In this document: positions 22,501 through 31,100 of the stretch, in pieces
Numbering within the stretch: the first letter of the stretch is position 1
Layout: every line of letters begins with the position of its first letter
DNA from: Opisthocomus hoazin
Taxonomy: Eukaryota; Chordata; Aves; Opisthocomiformes; Opisthocomidae
DNA: 64,000 nt
Assembly: GCF_030867145.1 (NCBI RefSeq)
Contig: NC_134419.1
Coordinates: 78,121,403 to 78,185,402 of the forward strand
Reading direction: 5' to 3'
Position numbers and translations under genes: made by a program
The notes under the pieces: model-generated
The model's input: only the letters and a program-made list of their open reading frames with translations
What the model was told of the DNA's origin: nothing
Databases searched by the model: none

Positions 22501-25248
22501 ATGGAGCAGGCTGAGAACCTCTGCTACAGGGGGGGAAAATTTATGCTACTGATGTCGAAGGTGAGAAGTGTGTTTCCAGTCTGAAGTAACAGCTGGGTAA
22601 ATCTGTTGTTTTCCTGCATGCAGGGTAACCAGGAGAAGCAGAGCAGGCTCGTTCGGCAGTTCCATTTCCACGGGTGGCCAGAAATCGGGATTCCTGCCGA
22701 AGGGAAAGGGATGATCGACCTGATTGCAGCTGTCCAGAAGCAGCAGCAGCAAACGGGCAACCACCCGATCACGGTGCACTGCAGGTAGGGATCGCCTCCC
22801 CTTCCCACCGTTGGCTAGGGAGCCGGCTTGCTGGTTCTCCAGTCTGGTTGCTTTTGCGGCAGGTTTTCTTCGTGAGGGGGTAGTCTGCATCCTTTAAAAA
22901 ATAAATAAAAAATTAAGAAACACAAGAAAAAGATAGGAAAAGAAAAAAAACTAGGGTGACGTAGAGGATTTGTGACTTGTCTTTTGCTAAATTAGCATAC
23001 ACGGAGTGGCTGGGAGTAAATAAGTGCATTATTCACGTGTGGTGTTTTAATTTTGCACCTGAGTTTTGCTAAGCGCCGTGATGGGGAAAGTAGAGCCGTA
23101 GGTTTATGTAGTGATGTGTAGCACGCCCCGCCAATGCAGCGCTCAAACGTTCTGTCAAGACCAAAACGCTGTTGGTTTTTACAAACCGTCAGGAGAATAA
23201 AATCTATCCCTCATCTAAGCTGAAGGCAAAACGTACTCCTGTCCTTGAAGGCAGATGTGAGAGCTGAGAGGACAGAGAAAACAATGTTTGCATGAATGCA
23301 GAGAGGTAGCTCGCGTGTGACTCGGTACATGAGAACTAGAATATAGATTTGTCCTGTGCCAGGTTTCCACTTTGGGGAAGCAGCCAGCTTGGCATCTCCC
23401 ACCTCCGTCCAGAAGCTGTCGGCAGCGAGCCTTTAGCGGTTCCAGCCCGGCTCCGAGCTAATTTCCACTAATTCTGTCTCCCTGCTAGCATAGCTGAGCT
23501 GACGAACTAAGCACAAAAAATGAGCAGAAGTTGGCTAATAGTAGTATTTGGAGATTCTGTGTCACTATTATTTCTAACATTTGAATCCTCCTGTATGTCA
23601 AGCAAGCGTGTTTGCGTTGCAGTGCCGGCGCTGGAAGAACAGGTACATTCATCGCACTCAGCAATATTCTGGAGCGAGTGAAGGCTGAAGGGCTCTTGGA
23701 TGTGTTTCAAGCTGTGAAGAGCTTAAGACTGCAAAGGCCACATATGGTGCAAACACTGGTATGATATTTAACCATCCGGATCTTTGTCAAAGGAGGTGTG
23801 TTTGTAAATACTCTTGTGGGAGGAGAACAAAGGGTTTTTTTGCAGGTTGAAATAAATTATGTATGAAAGCTGTGTATGTACAAGGTATTATCAGAAATCT
23901 GTATTTTTACAGGGTTTTTCTTTTTTGTAGCATTTCTAAAAATGCGACTTGGCTAAACATTCTGTGCCTTTAGGAACTGGATACAGTTAAACCAAGATCT
24001 GTTGAGTGTTGCAGGTGACCAAACATGTGAAGTAAATGCCTTTTCAGCTGTGTATCAGTTGTTCTTTCTTAAATTGGCTTGCAGTTGATCACTGAGGGAG
24101 AATGTCTTTGACTTCTTTGAAGTCATCTACAAGTAATGTATGAAGCTCGGTCCAGACACTTTTCCCTGTGGCATAAACAATAAAAAGGTTTTTGTGAGAC
24201 TTATTATCGGAAAATACATTAGAATGCTGATGTTTTGTATTTTGCTAGCAGCTTCCATACAGTAATTTGAAACTTCTTTAGAAACAATTATCCCAAAACA
24301 CCTTTTTCAGGCAGATGTTTTCTCTGTGCTACAGATAGGAAGAAAGGGGTTGACAAAGTAGAATCGGATTATCTGCCATCATGCCGAGACAGGGATGAAC
24401 GATTTCTTTTGGGGTTCTGGCTCTGTGATTTTGTGACGTTGGTTAAGGGTGTCATTGCCACGGATAGTCCCAGCCGAGCCTGCGGAAAGGCTGCTGCTAA
24501 ACTCTGCTTTCCGGCAGGAGTGAGTTCAGATGCCAGTTGCGTTTGTTACCAGCGTTGTCGCAGATTCTGTAGTCCAGCACACCCAGCACACTGCGTAGCG
24601 GACCAGGATGTGTCCCGCCTTCGGGCTGCAGAGGACGAGCCAGCGGGCTGACGTAGGCAGTGGCTGAACACGTTGTGGACGGCCTTTGCGAGGGGAACTC
24701 CATTTCAGACAATTAAATGTAGAGGTTTCTTAGTGCTCTGTACGTTTACAGTTACATTTCAAGCTCAGAAGATGGAGCCCAAAGTCGCAGAGCCAGGCTC
24801 CCCGGGAGCAGGAGCTGCCTGCTTCAGCGTCAGCCGGGTGGCAGCCAGGCACAGCAAGCTGCAAAATTGAGATGAGAAGACAGGTCTGAGAACTGATTCC
24901 GTTTGAGAACCATCACCTAGGAAGCCTTAAGGAAGTCATTTTAACTGAAAAAGCCTGTATTTGACAAAAGAGTGATGTGCCATTGCTTTTATTTAAAAAA
25001 AAAACCACATAAATACAAATCAGAACAGACCGGTCCTCAGCTACCGGTCCAAGTAAGGGTCCACGTCAGAACGTGCTGCATTTACCGCTAAGATTTGCAT
25101 ACGTATGGTTTTCTCCAATGTAATCGTACGATGCAACCAAAGCAGCTTTTGATCTCTTTTTATTGTTTTTCAGGAACAGTATGAATTCTGCTACAGAGTG
25201 GTACAAGATTTCATCGACATATTTTCTGATTACGCTAATTTCAAATGA
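1409..25248 (+). CDS. PTPRE: Receptor-type tyrosine-protein phosphatase epsilon, 3' 16 coding exons (5' part outside window)
   Basis: This gene encodes a phosphotyrosine phosphatase acting on signalling proteins at the plasma membrane or, as a short isoform, in the cytosol. Exons read from the sequence: 1409-1545, 5824-5914, 6438-6514, 6634-6670, 7497-7594, 8634-8753, 11129-11289, 14485-14620, 15788-15937, 18201-18294, 19117-19193, 20146-20280, 21080-21205, 22624-22784, 23623-23758, 25174-25248. All introns are GT..AG and all phases agree, giving 602 codons plus stop. D1 carries KNRY, the WPD loop (HFTSWPDFG) and the P-loop [12 protein letters not shown]2 carries HFHGWPEIG and [11 protein letters not shown]. 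The WPE and the epsilon-type segments ([10 protein letters not shown] before KKYFPIP; ending FSDYANFK) favour PTPRE over its paralogue PTPRA. The human protein is about 700 residues, so roughly the first 100 codons lie upstream of the window. Linkage to MKI67 supports the assignment. Confidence 0.96.
1546..5823 (+). other. PTPRE: PTPRE intron with no recognised feature
   Basis: A 4.3-kb intron without a CR1 copy or a supported exon. Several T-tracts and one GC-rich segment near 5460-5560 are present. The block at about 5440-5640 looks less random than its surroundings and contains a 9-bp inverted repeat (5528-5536 with 5577-5585). Confidence 0.4.
5824..5914 (+). CDS. PTPRE: PTPRE exon: D1 phosphotyrosine-recognition loop
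   Basis: A strong T-tract and cag acceptor precede the exon, which ends CCAT|gtgaga in phase 1. It encodes [19 protein letters not shown] followed by [15 protein letters not shown] is the loop that sets the depth of the phosphotyrosine pocket in classical PTPs. Confidence 0.94.
6438..6514 (+). CDS. PTPRE: PTPRE exon: D1 DYINASYID segment
   Basis: The exon runs from a ttccag acceptor to a GAT|gtaagt donor (phase 1 in, phase 0 out). It encodes [20 protein letters not shown] then NASYID, the conserved PTP motif. The same 77-bp exon size and phases recur at 19117-19193 in D2, as expected from the ancient domain duplication. Confidence 0.94.
6634..6670 (+). CDS. PTPRE: PTPRE microexon (37 bp): D1 [12 protein letters not shown]
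   Basis: This short exon lies between a ccatag acceptor and a CAAG|gtaatt donor and ends in phase 1. It encodes [12 protein letters not shown], continuing directly from the preceding exon. The equivalent D2 sequence is not split by an intron (single exon at 20146-20280). Confidence 0.92.
6829..6892 (+). mobile_element. CR1 3' tail scrap (sense)
   Basis: Only the last ~60 bp of a CR1 remain: GGTTGGACTAGATGACCCAC through ATTCTGTGATTCTGT. The sequence resembles the copies at 1020-1090 and 15360-15420, pointing to the same subfamily. Confidence 0.85.
7497..7594 (+). CDS. PTPRE: PTPRE exon: D1 [13 protein letters not shown] segment
   Basis: The exon runs from a ccgcag acceptor to a GAG|gtaaag donor in phase 0. 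It encodes [20 protein letters not shown] and the [13 protein letters not shown] strand, matching the D1 core of receptor PTPs. Confidence 0.94.
8634..8753 (+). CDS. PTPRE: PTPRE exon: D1 [11 protein letters not shown] segment
   Basis: Exactly 40 codons between a gtacag acceptor and a TCG|gtaact donor. It encodes [20 protein letters not shown] through [11 protein letters not shown]. The last residue plus the next exon start (LHDGCK) is one residue shorter than the mammalian junction as I recall it (QPQLPDGCK). Confidence 0.93.
9085..9374 (+). mobile_element. CR1 fragment, divergent subfamily (sense)
   Basis: It shows CR1 3' features (TTAGGAAGAAATTCTTCCCC, GGGTTGGAACCAGATGATC, ending ATTCTGTGATTCTATGAC). 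It differs from the 860-1098 type at many positions and belongs with the copy at 42316-42964. Confidence 0.85.
9865..10315 (+). mobile_element. CR1 fragment (sense), about 450 bp
   Basis: It starts in the ORF2 segment encoding a [24 protein letters not shown] peptide and runs to a TTCTGTGATTCTGTGAT tail. The frame is partly open (residues of ORF2 readable over 9869-10252), suggesting moderate age. Confidence 0.9.
11129..11289 (+). CDS. PTPRE: PTPRE exon: D1 WPD loop and catalytic cysteine
   Basis: The exon follows a ccctgcag acceptor and ends TGTAG|gtacgt in phase 2. It encodes [20 protein letters not shown], with the general-acid Asp of the WPD loop, and ends at GPIVVHC, which contains the nucleophilic Cys of D1. 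Confidence 0.95.
11433..11453. repeat. TA dinucleotide microsatellite
   Basis: About ten uninterrupted TA units in a PTPRE intron, preceded by shorter interrupted TA/GTAT runs. Confidence 0.85.
13390..13589. repeat. 50-bp minisatellite, four copies
   Basis: Four head-to-tail copies of a 50-bp unit beginning GGAGCCTGCCAGACTGATGG and ending GGAGGCTGAAGA. Copies differ at single positions (GACTGA/GACAGA/GACCGA; ACAGAGGGG versus ACAAAGGGA). The first copy is the most different and the last three are nearly identical. The array lies in the PTPRE intron 11290-14484. Confidence 0.95.
14485..14620 (+). CDS. PTPRE: PTPRE exon: D1 P-loop SAGVGRTG and Q-loop region
   Basis: The exon completes the Ser codon of CSAGVGRTG, so the D1 P-loop is split by the intron 11290-14484. 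It then encodes [20 protein letters not shown] and the [14 protein letters not shown] helix. The donor is GAC|gtaagt in phase 0. Confidence 0.95.
14681..15421 (+). mobile_element. CR1 fragment (sense) with intact ORF2 C-terminus
   Basis: A 741-bp copy whose reading frame stays open for 231 codons (14680-15375) encoding the CR1 ORF2 C-terminal part: [20 protein letters not shown], then [20 protein letters not shown] and [20 protein letters not shown]. It ends with the ATTCTGTGATTCTGTGATT tail. The lack of stops makes it the youngest-looking CR1 in the window. It lies in the PTPRE intron 14621-15787. Confidence 0.93.
15788..15937 (+). CDS. PTPRE: PTPRE exon: end of D1 and D1-D2 linker
   Basis: Fifty codons from a gttccag acceptor to AAA|gtaagt. 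It encodes [20 protein letters not shown], then the linker [15 protein letters not shown] and IGLEEEFK that joins the two phosphatase domains. Confidence 0.94.
15938..18200 (+). other. PTPRE: PTPRE intron without recognised elements
   Basis: The interval separates the D1-D2 linker exon from the first D2 exon. Open frames here (for example near 15940-16230 and 17150-17700) resemble no protein family and read as chance. Confidence 0.4.
18201..18294 (+). CDS. PTPRE: PTPRE exon: start of D2
   Basis: The exon follows a tattgcag acceptor and ends CCAT|gtaaga in phase 1. It encodes [20 protein letters not shown] and [11 protein letters not shown], the beginning of the membrane-distal D2 domain. Confidence 0.94.
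19117..19193 (+). CDS. PTPRE: PTPRE exon: D2 DYINASFID segment
   Basis: A long pyrimidine tract and cccag acceptor precede 77 bp encoding [20 protein letters not shown] then NASFID. The donor is GAT|gtacgt in phase 0. It is the D2 counterpart of the exon at 6438-6514. Confidence 0.94.
20146..20280 (+). CDS. PTPRE: PTPRE exon: D2 [15 protein letters not shown] segment
   Basis: Forty-five codons between a ccgcag acceptor and CAG|gtatgt. It encodes [20 protein letters not shown] then [20 protein letters not shown] and QEREQ. This one exon corresponds to two exons in D1 (6634-6670 and 7497-7594). Confidence 0.94.
21080..21205 (+). CDS. PTPRE: PTPRE exon: D2 [11 protein letters not shown] segment
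   Basis: Forty-two codons between a tttgcag acceptor and CAG|gtacgc. It encodes [20 protein letters not shown], then [20 protein letters not shown] and SQ. It is followed in the intron by an antisense CR1. Confidence 0.93.
21474..21928 (-). mobile_element. CR1 fragment (antisense), about 455 bp
   Basis: The minus strand reads [20 protein letters not shown] through [20 protein letters not shown], the CR1 ORF2 C-terminus. The ATTCTGTG tail is missing or lost at the 21474 side (CATGGTCGGGGCTGGCAGGG there). It is open for most of its length and lies in a PTPRE intron. Confidence 0.9.
22624..22784 (+). CDS. PTPRE: PTPRE exon: D2 WPE loop and cysteine
   Basis: The exon follows a tgcatgcag acceptor and ends TGCAG|gtaggg in phase 2. 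It encodes [20 protein letters not shown] through [14 protein letters not shown]. The WPD Asp of active PTP domains is Glu here, the usual state of PTPRE/PTPRA D2, so low D2 activity is expected. Confidence 0.95.
23623..23758 (+). CDS. PTPRE: PTPRE exon: D2 P-loop SAGAGRTG
   Basis: The exon completes CSAGAGRTG and continues [20 protein letters not shown] to [10 protein letters not shown], ending CTG|gtatga in phase 0. It has the same 136-bp length and phases as the D1 P-loop exon at 14485-14620. Confidence 0.95.
25174..25248 (+). CDS. PTPRE: PTPRE last coding exon
   Basis: The exon follows a tttttcag acceptor and encodes [20 protein letters not shown] then ANFK and a TGA stop at 25246-25248. 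It includes the conserved C-terminal tyrosine (FSDYANFK) that in mammalian PTPRE/PTPRA is a Src-family phosphorylation site. Confidence 0.95.
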   Translation, partial: EQYEFCYRVVQDFIDIFSDYANFK

Positions 25249-27010
25249 AAATTCCTGCCTTATTTTTTAGTTTGTCTGTATAAATAGTTGTACATTCTGT
25301 TAATTTATTCCATGTCATTTTGATTGCTGACTTTACTGTAAATACGACCTTGTGTTTGCTCTAAAAGTTGCATTTGCTGTATAAAGTTATTTCTTAAATA
25401 TAAATATCTTCTAAAGCGAAGTATAATGTTCATATACAGTATATCACTATAAGATGGCACAGAAATCTTTATTCTAAATAACAGTAAATTAATTCTTTAG
25501 GGTCTATTTCTTTGAATTTTCCACTTATAAATATTTATTAATAATATTAGCTCCCAAATCTTGAAACTTTACACGTGATTTACATTTCATACTAAAAAAA
25601 AAAGTGTATTGTGGTACATACGTTTAAACTCCATGTGTTTTGGCCACAAACTGTCCTTCACTATGAAGAGAGATGTTGATCTGGGGACACGTTCTGAGAA
25701 GCTGCTCGCGCTTACTTGTAATTTATTTCACAGATGGTCTCACTGAAGGCAACTGCGAGTGAAGTGCTGTTAGTGGTGAAGGTAGCAGAGTGTGGCCCTT
25801 CATGTGTAATCATGTACAGTCCAACGGAAAAATAGAACTGCTTTTAAAGTCTGTTTTTAAGAGCCTCCAGGCTGATGGCAGTTCTATTTTGAGTCTTACT
25901 GTCAATAAGATATAATCAGTGTAAGTACAGATGTGAATGTTTGATTTAATGCAGCTTTCAAAGTCCATTTATTTTGTTCTTTCCTAACTATTACACCAGC
26001 TTAAATCAATTTAGAAAGACAATAATGTGAGTTTACCACTATTTTGAGAATATTTTGCATATCAGAAGAGTATATTTTGCAGAACCTGAACTTGTCGACT
26101 TGAAGAGGCTTTATAGCCCTTGTCAGAAATGGATATAAAGCTTCTCTATACACACGTTCATAATTTAGCACTTATTTGAGAAAAGGTGAATGAGATGAAG
26201 ATGAACTCTTAATCTTTGATGAGATTCAACAGAATAATTAACAGTATTTGCTAAAATTTTGAAAAAACATTTTACTAACAGTGTAACGCTAGCAACATTA
26301 AGCGTTGTAGCAAAATCTCCTCTATGTTCTTATCCTCCCATATATGTTATCAAAAAAGGAATTCTTCCTTTATTTAAAAGGGGTGTAAGATTGTGTATAT
26401 AGATATATTTTTAATGAAAGTACTACTGATAATGTCATTGGTGAAATGAAGTTTAGAAGTCTTTATCGTAGCCCTGAACAGGATAAGCTCGGGGATTAGA
26501 AAATCCAAAAACCAGAGGGCATTCGAATGTTGAACAATTAAAAAGTATATCTTTTCCACTCCTTAAAATGCATATATGAATTAATGAGCACAAAGTATGC
26601 AAGTATGTACTTTAATTACATAACTAATATGCAATAGGTCTCTCTTGTCCGGTTGGTTGGGGTTTTTCAATGCAAACATAAAGGCCTTATTTAAAATAAG
26701 CGGCTTACACTGACCATTTCGCTATTGCTCTTGCACTATGTTATCCCATGACCATTTTTCATTCCCAGTGACAAATGGCATTATACTTGGTACCGCGGCA
26801 AGGGAACGGGAAGGTGTTCAGGCCTCTCCTTTCATTTCGTGCTGACCGGGAAAGGCGCAGTTTAGAAATTTCTAAGCACACTGTTCTGAGCGCCGCCATT
26901 TACTGCTTCTTGTCTTCCCATCGATGCACTTGTGTATTTATTTGTACAGTAAATTATGCACTTAAAAAAGATTGTTTAAAGAATAAACCTTTGTTGTGCG
27001 TTGCTATGAG
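25249..27010 (+). other. PTPRE: PTPRE 3' untranslated region (end approximate)
   Basis: The sequence is AT-rich with no coding content. The first AATAAA after the stop is at 26982-26987 and is followed at once by a GT-rich stretch, a plausible cleavage context, so a 3'UTR of about 1.75 kb is proposed. A second very AT-rich block at 27940-28140 could belong to a longer 3'UTR isoform ending near 28.1 kb. The exact end cannot be decided from sequence alone. Confidence 0.6.
26982..26987 (+). promoter_or_regulatory. Candidate PTPRE polyadenylation signal AATAAA
   Basis: It is a canonical hexamer about 1.7 kb after the stop codon, followed by TTGTTGTGCGTTG as a GT-rich downstream element. It is the first AATAAA after the stop. 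Confidence 0.5.
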
Positions 27011-28139
27011 AAGATACACTCAAGCTGCAGAAGGCGTTGAGTAATGAAAATGAATGCTAAGTAAGTTTACATTACAACTGCGTGTTGAAATTTGATCAAA
27101 CTTTAAGAAGCCATCAGATAAATTCCGTAGGGAAGCCAATACAGTGGGGTTTTCGGTATGATCCTTTGTAGCGCAGGGAGACTCAGAGAGGTTAGGTGAG
27201 GATAGGAAACAATGCAAAGCAGTTCCCCCCGTTTTCCGAAGAAGCGTGCTTTGTGGCCCCGCTGGATCCCAGCGTCAGGACCTTTAGCCTGCGTGTGAAA
27301 CGGAGTTTGTCTGTTGGGCAGCCGCGTGGGTCCCTCAGACAAAAGCGCGGATTCAGAGCTGCCAGGCAGCAGGCAGTGGGATGGAGCTCAGCTGAAGCAT
27401 CAGATGCTGAGGGGGTACTCAAGATTTTACTTGCTAACTATAGTAAGGTATCTAGGAGGAAACAGAAATACCTGTAATATATTTCAGAAGTCACAAATAT
27501 GGCTGCATCATGACTTCTTTTATAGTTTGAAAAGCTTGCTTTCCAGTTCTCGTGTTCAGTCACTGGACTGCTGGTTGCGGCAGCCTGGGAGCTGGGGAGC
27601 TGTATCTCGATCTAGATAAATACGAATTTTCTTTCAGATTTTCCTCTGTTGCATGGAATTACTTTAAGATGCCAAATGGTTGATTGGAAGTCGTACATTC
27701 TGATCGGTGTGTGGTTTTGGTCACTGTGTGACTTGACTGTTTTCATGTGCTAAGATAGGTTCCAGTTCACCTGAGCATTTAAGCATTCGCTTTACAACAT
27801 CACCTCCACAAAACATTTAAGCACCCGTAGGTTCTTTGTTCCTGCAGCAATCCCTTAAGTGCTTTGCTGAATTGGGCCTTAATGAAGAATGCATACTGTA
27901 ATTACCAGTGGTTTTTAGGGTATTTTTACGTATCAGTTTTTTAAACTTTTAAAATGAGCCTGACCACCTGTGTTCAGTATTTGGAAATGTTTTCATTTCC
28001 CTCGTACCATTGTAATGTAAAGTTATTGCAACTTTTCTGTATAACCAAATTGTATTTAATTTGTCAAATCTTTATAATATATGTATGTATTATACAGTTT
28101 CAGCTATTATTATTTTCTTTTATTACATTTATAATTTGA

Positions 28140-31100
28140 TCTCGCTGTGTTTTTAATGCCGGTGAACGTTGCTGAATTATTTGTATATGCAAATTGCAAG
28201 ATCTAATACATTCTGATGCAAGAATGAAGTTTTGCTTTTATTCTCAAACTGCATTACTTTCTTTAAATCTTTTAATTTCATTCCTGCACTGTGTGTTCAT
28301 TTAAATCAAGTATTCTAAAGGAGTTGAAATCCATTATTCAGGGAAATAATTTTGCAGTGCTTATCTGAAGCTGTTTGGAAGTAATGTTCTGATTCCTGTC
28401 GGAGCGGAAGCGTCGTGCATATAAAATGCAGATAAACTGACGGTGGTGACGGAAAGGCAACGTCTTCCCAAACAAATTAACAAGTAAGACCTGGGAAGGC
28501 AGAGCTTTGGCACGCTCGTCCCATTGCAGCCTTCCCTTTTGAGTAGAAATGGGGTGATTCCAAGTCCTGGCAGCTGTTTCTCCTCCGGCGAGGGGAGCCG
28601 GGGGCCCAGCGCCGTGCTGCCTTACGTCTGTGGGGTGCACGAGCGGGGTTTGGTCTCCGGGGGGGACGGGGTTTCACGAAACGGGCAGCTTGGCGAGAGG
28701 GGAGAGGGCTGGCCCACAGCACGTGGAACCTTGCTGTTCTTTTCTCAGTAAGCTTTAAGAGTACACTCCAGTCTCGTACCAAGATAAAAGTATTCGCTTC
28801 ACTTTCAACTGTGTCACCCCTCGTTAATCAAAAGCCCACTCTAGTTGACAGCACCTTCTTCATCAGTCTCAACGGGCTTTATATTGGACCTCACGTGCCA
28901 AACATAGTCAAGACGGCCCTCTGCTGTACGGGGCGTTGGGGGAGATTTGTGTAAACCAGGAGTAACTGCCAAAGGATTGCAGTCCTAATGTCAGGCTAAT
29001 AGTGCTGAGATTTGGAGGGACTGAGCGTTATTTTGTCACGTATGATGTAGGGAAGCAATATTCACGCGTTTGACCCCTTCAGCCCCGTTTCATCTCGTGC
29101 ACCTGACACCTAACGCTTGGAGGTACCTTGTCAGTGTAGGTAATTTCCTGAGGATTTTTTCCAAACTTGGTTGGAAAAACTTGTAGTTTGCGTGTCCTTC
29201 TCGTGCGCTGCTCTGACATCCAAGCGTTTGCGCTTGGGAATCGCGCTGCTTTCGACAGAAGTGGCACCATCCAGGGGGAACTGTAGCGAGATGTTTGCCA
29301 GCGGTAACTTGACTGGAGTGTGGCTCTGCGGAAACAGCCCAGGCGCGTCCTGAAGAGAAGCCTCGGCTGCGTCGGAAGACGGGTCTGCGAGTCAGGAGTT
29401 TGCCTGCGGAGTGTGAAACACAGGGGCACACCGCACAGAGCCTGCAGGAACTCAGGGTGCAGGAAAACGTTGCTGTTTCTGACTGTGACACTAAATAGTA
29501 TCAAGGTAAGAGTAATCTTTTCCATTATATGTAAAAGCTATTAGTATTTTTTTTAAGAGTTCCCGATGAGCTGATGGAATATAATATAATTCAGATTCAG
29601 ATCAGATTGCCTGCTGTAGGTGACCCTGCTTCGGCAGGAGGGTTGGACTAGATGACCCACAGAGGTCCCTGCCAACCCCGACCATTCTGTGATTCTGTGT
29701 GGATCGCATGCTTTTAGCAGATACCAAGATTCACAGCTTGTAAGCCCACTGGAGGTTAACTTTGGTAGACAGATGCCTTTGTGTGGTTTCAGAAAACAGA
29801 AGAATCTCAGCTATTAATCAGTTATTAATGAATCATTAGTTAATTTAAATAATTATATTCCTAATTATTGATTACTACAGCTCTGCACATTTTCTAGTAT
29901 AATAAGGTTCTGGCTACAGTATAGTAAAATCACTGTTTTTGTATCATTCACGCTGTATACCGGGGATTACAAACAGCGAGGCGAAGAAGAACTTTCTTCC
30001 TGTGTTCATCTTAGCGCACTTCTGTTGGTCGGCTGCGATATTAAAGATCAGCAATAGAAAGCATCGTTGTTAACGTGCCGCCAGTCACAGTGCGTTTATA
30101 CACAGCAAATCTAAAGTTGTAGAAGGGGCTTGGGATCACTGGATCCTCCGTCAAGCAGCTAAGATATGGCTGTTTCGGTACTGTGTTTATAATAAATGTT
30201 TTGTATTTGGCTCTAACATCCTGTAAAAAGAGATTTCAGCGAGAAGGTGACAGCGTCCTTAATGAGCAGAAGTGTTTTTCTCAAGGCAGAAACCCTCCGT
30301 TCTCTATTATGTCCCATTTTAATGATGAATCTGTAACAAACAGAAGAATCATAAGACTCCACCAGAATACAGAAATAATAAAACCATACAGAAAGTATGA
30401 AACCTGTAGCTTTTTCAGTCATGTTTGTATATACAGATTCTACTTAATTACATGTAAGAACTGAATTTTACCATAGTGCATTTCTCTAGTGATTAATTTT
30501 TCTTGGCTCATCTGATGAGAATGTGCACGTTTTTTTCCTACTTCAAAGCACTGCAAAGAAATACCATAAAGACCATTTTACGTCTTGTGATGCTGAAGAT
30601 GGTTATGCTTTTATAAACTCAGCTCTTAGAAAAAACACACTGTCATTGCAGACTGTTCAGGAAATGTATCTATTTTAATAGGTTATTTAAACAATGTAAA
30701 TTAAGCAAGATCAAAGACATGTTTGTTCTGTGTAGGGCATATATGTCAAGTCTGAGCTACGCTTTGCTTAGTACAGAAATTGTTCAATGCGTCTCAGAAT
30801 TTTTCAAGCAATTGAACTTCAGCATGAACGTTCTTCGTCTTAGGTATTAAAGGGATTATGTTGTAATTTAGATATTTTAATAAGAGCTTTCTTCTAATGA
30901 CTTTTACACGTTTTCTGTGCTACTTTGCACAGAGTAGGAGAATTACTAAATTATTAATCAGGTTGAGACTTTGCCAAGGAAGTTCTTTTCATAAATAATA
31001 ATTTTTTTTCTTTCACCTGTTTCCATTGTGTTAGAAATTGCTCTAGTGTTTTCCTGAACGTCACATGCAAATGATTTATAAACGTTGAACAAAAGATCTA

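Larger units (their letters stand above)
18295..25173 (+). other. PTPRE: PTPRE introns within D2
   Basis: Introns 18295-19116, 19194-20145, 20281-21079, 21206-22623, 22785-23622 and 23759-25173. Apart from the antisense CR1 at 21474-21928, nothing beyond splice signals was recognised. Confidence 0.4.
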
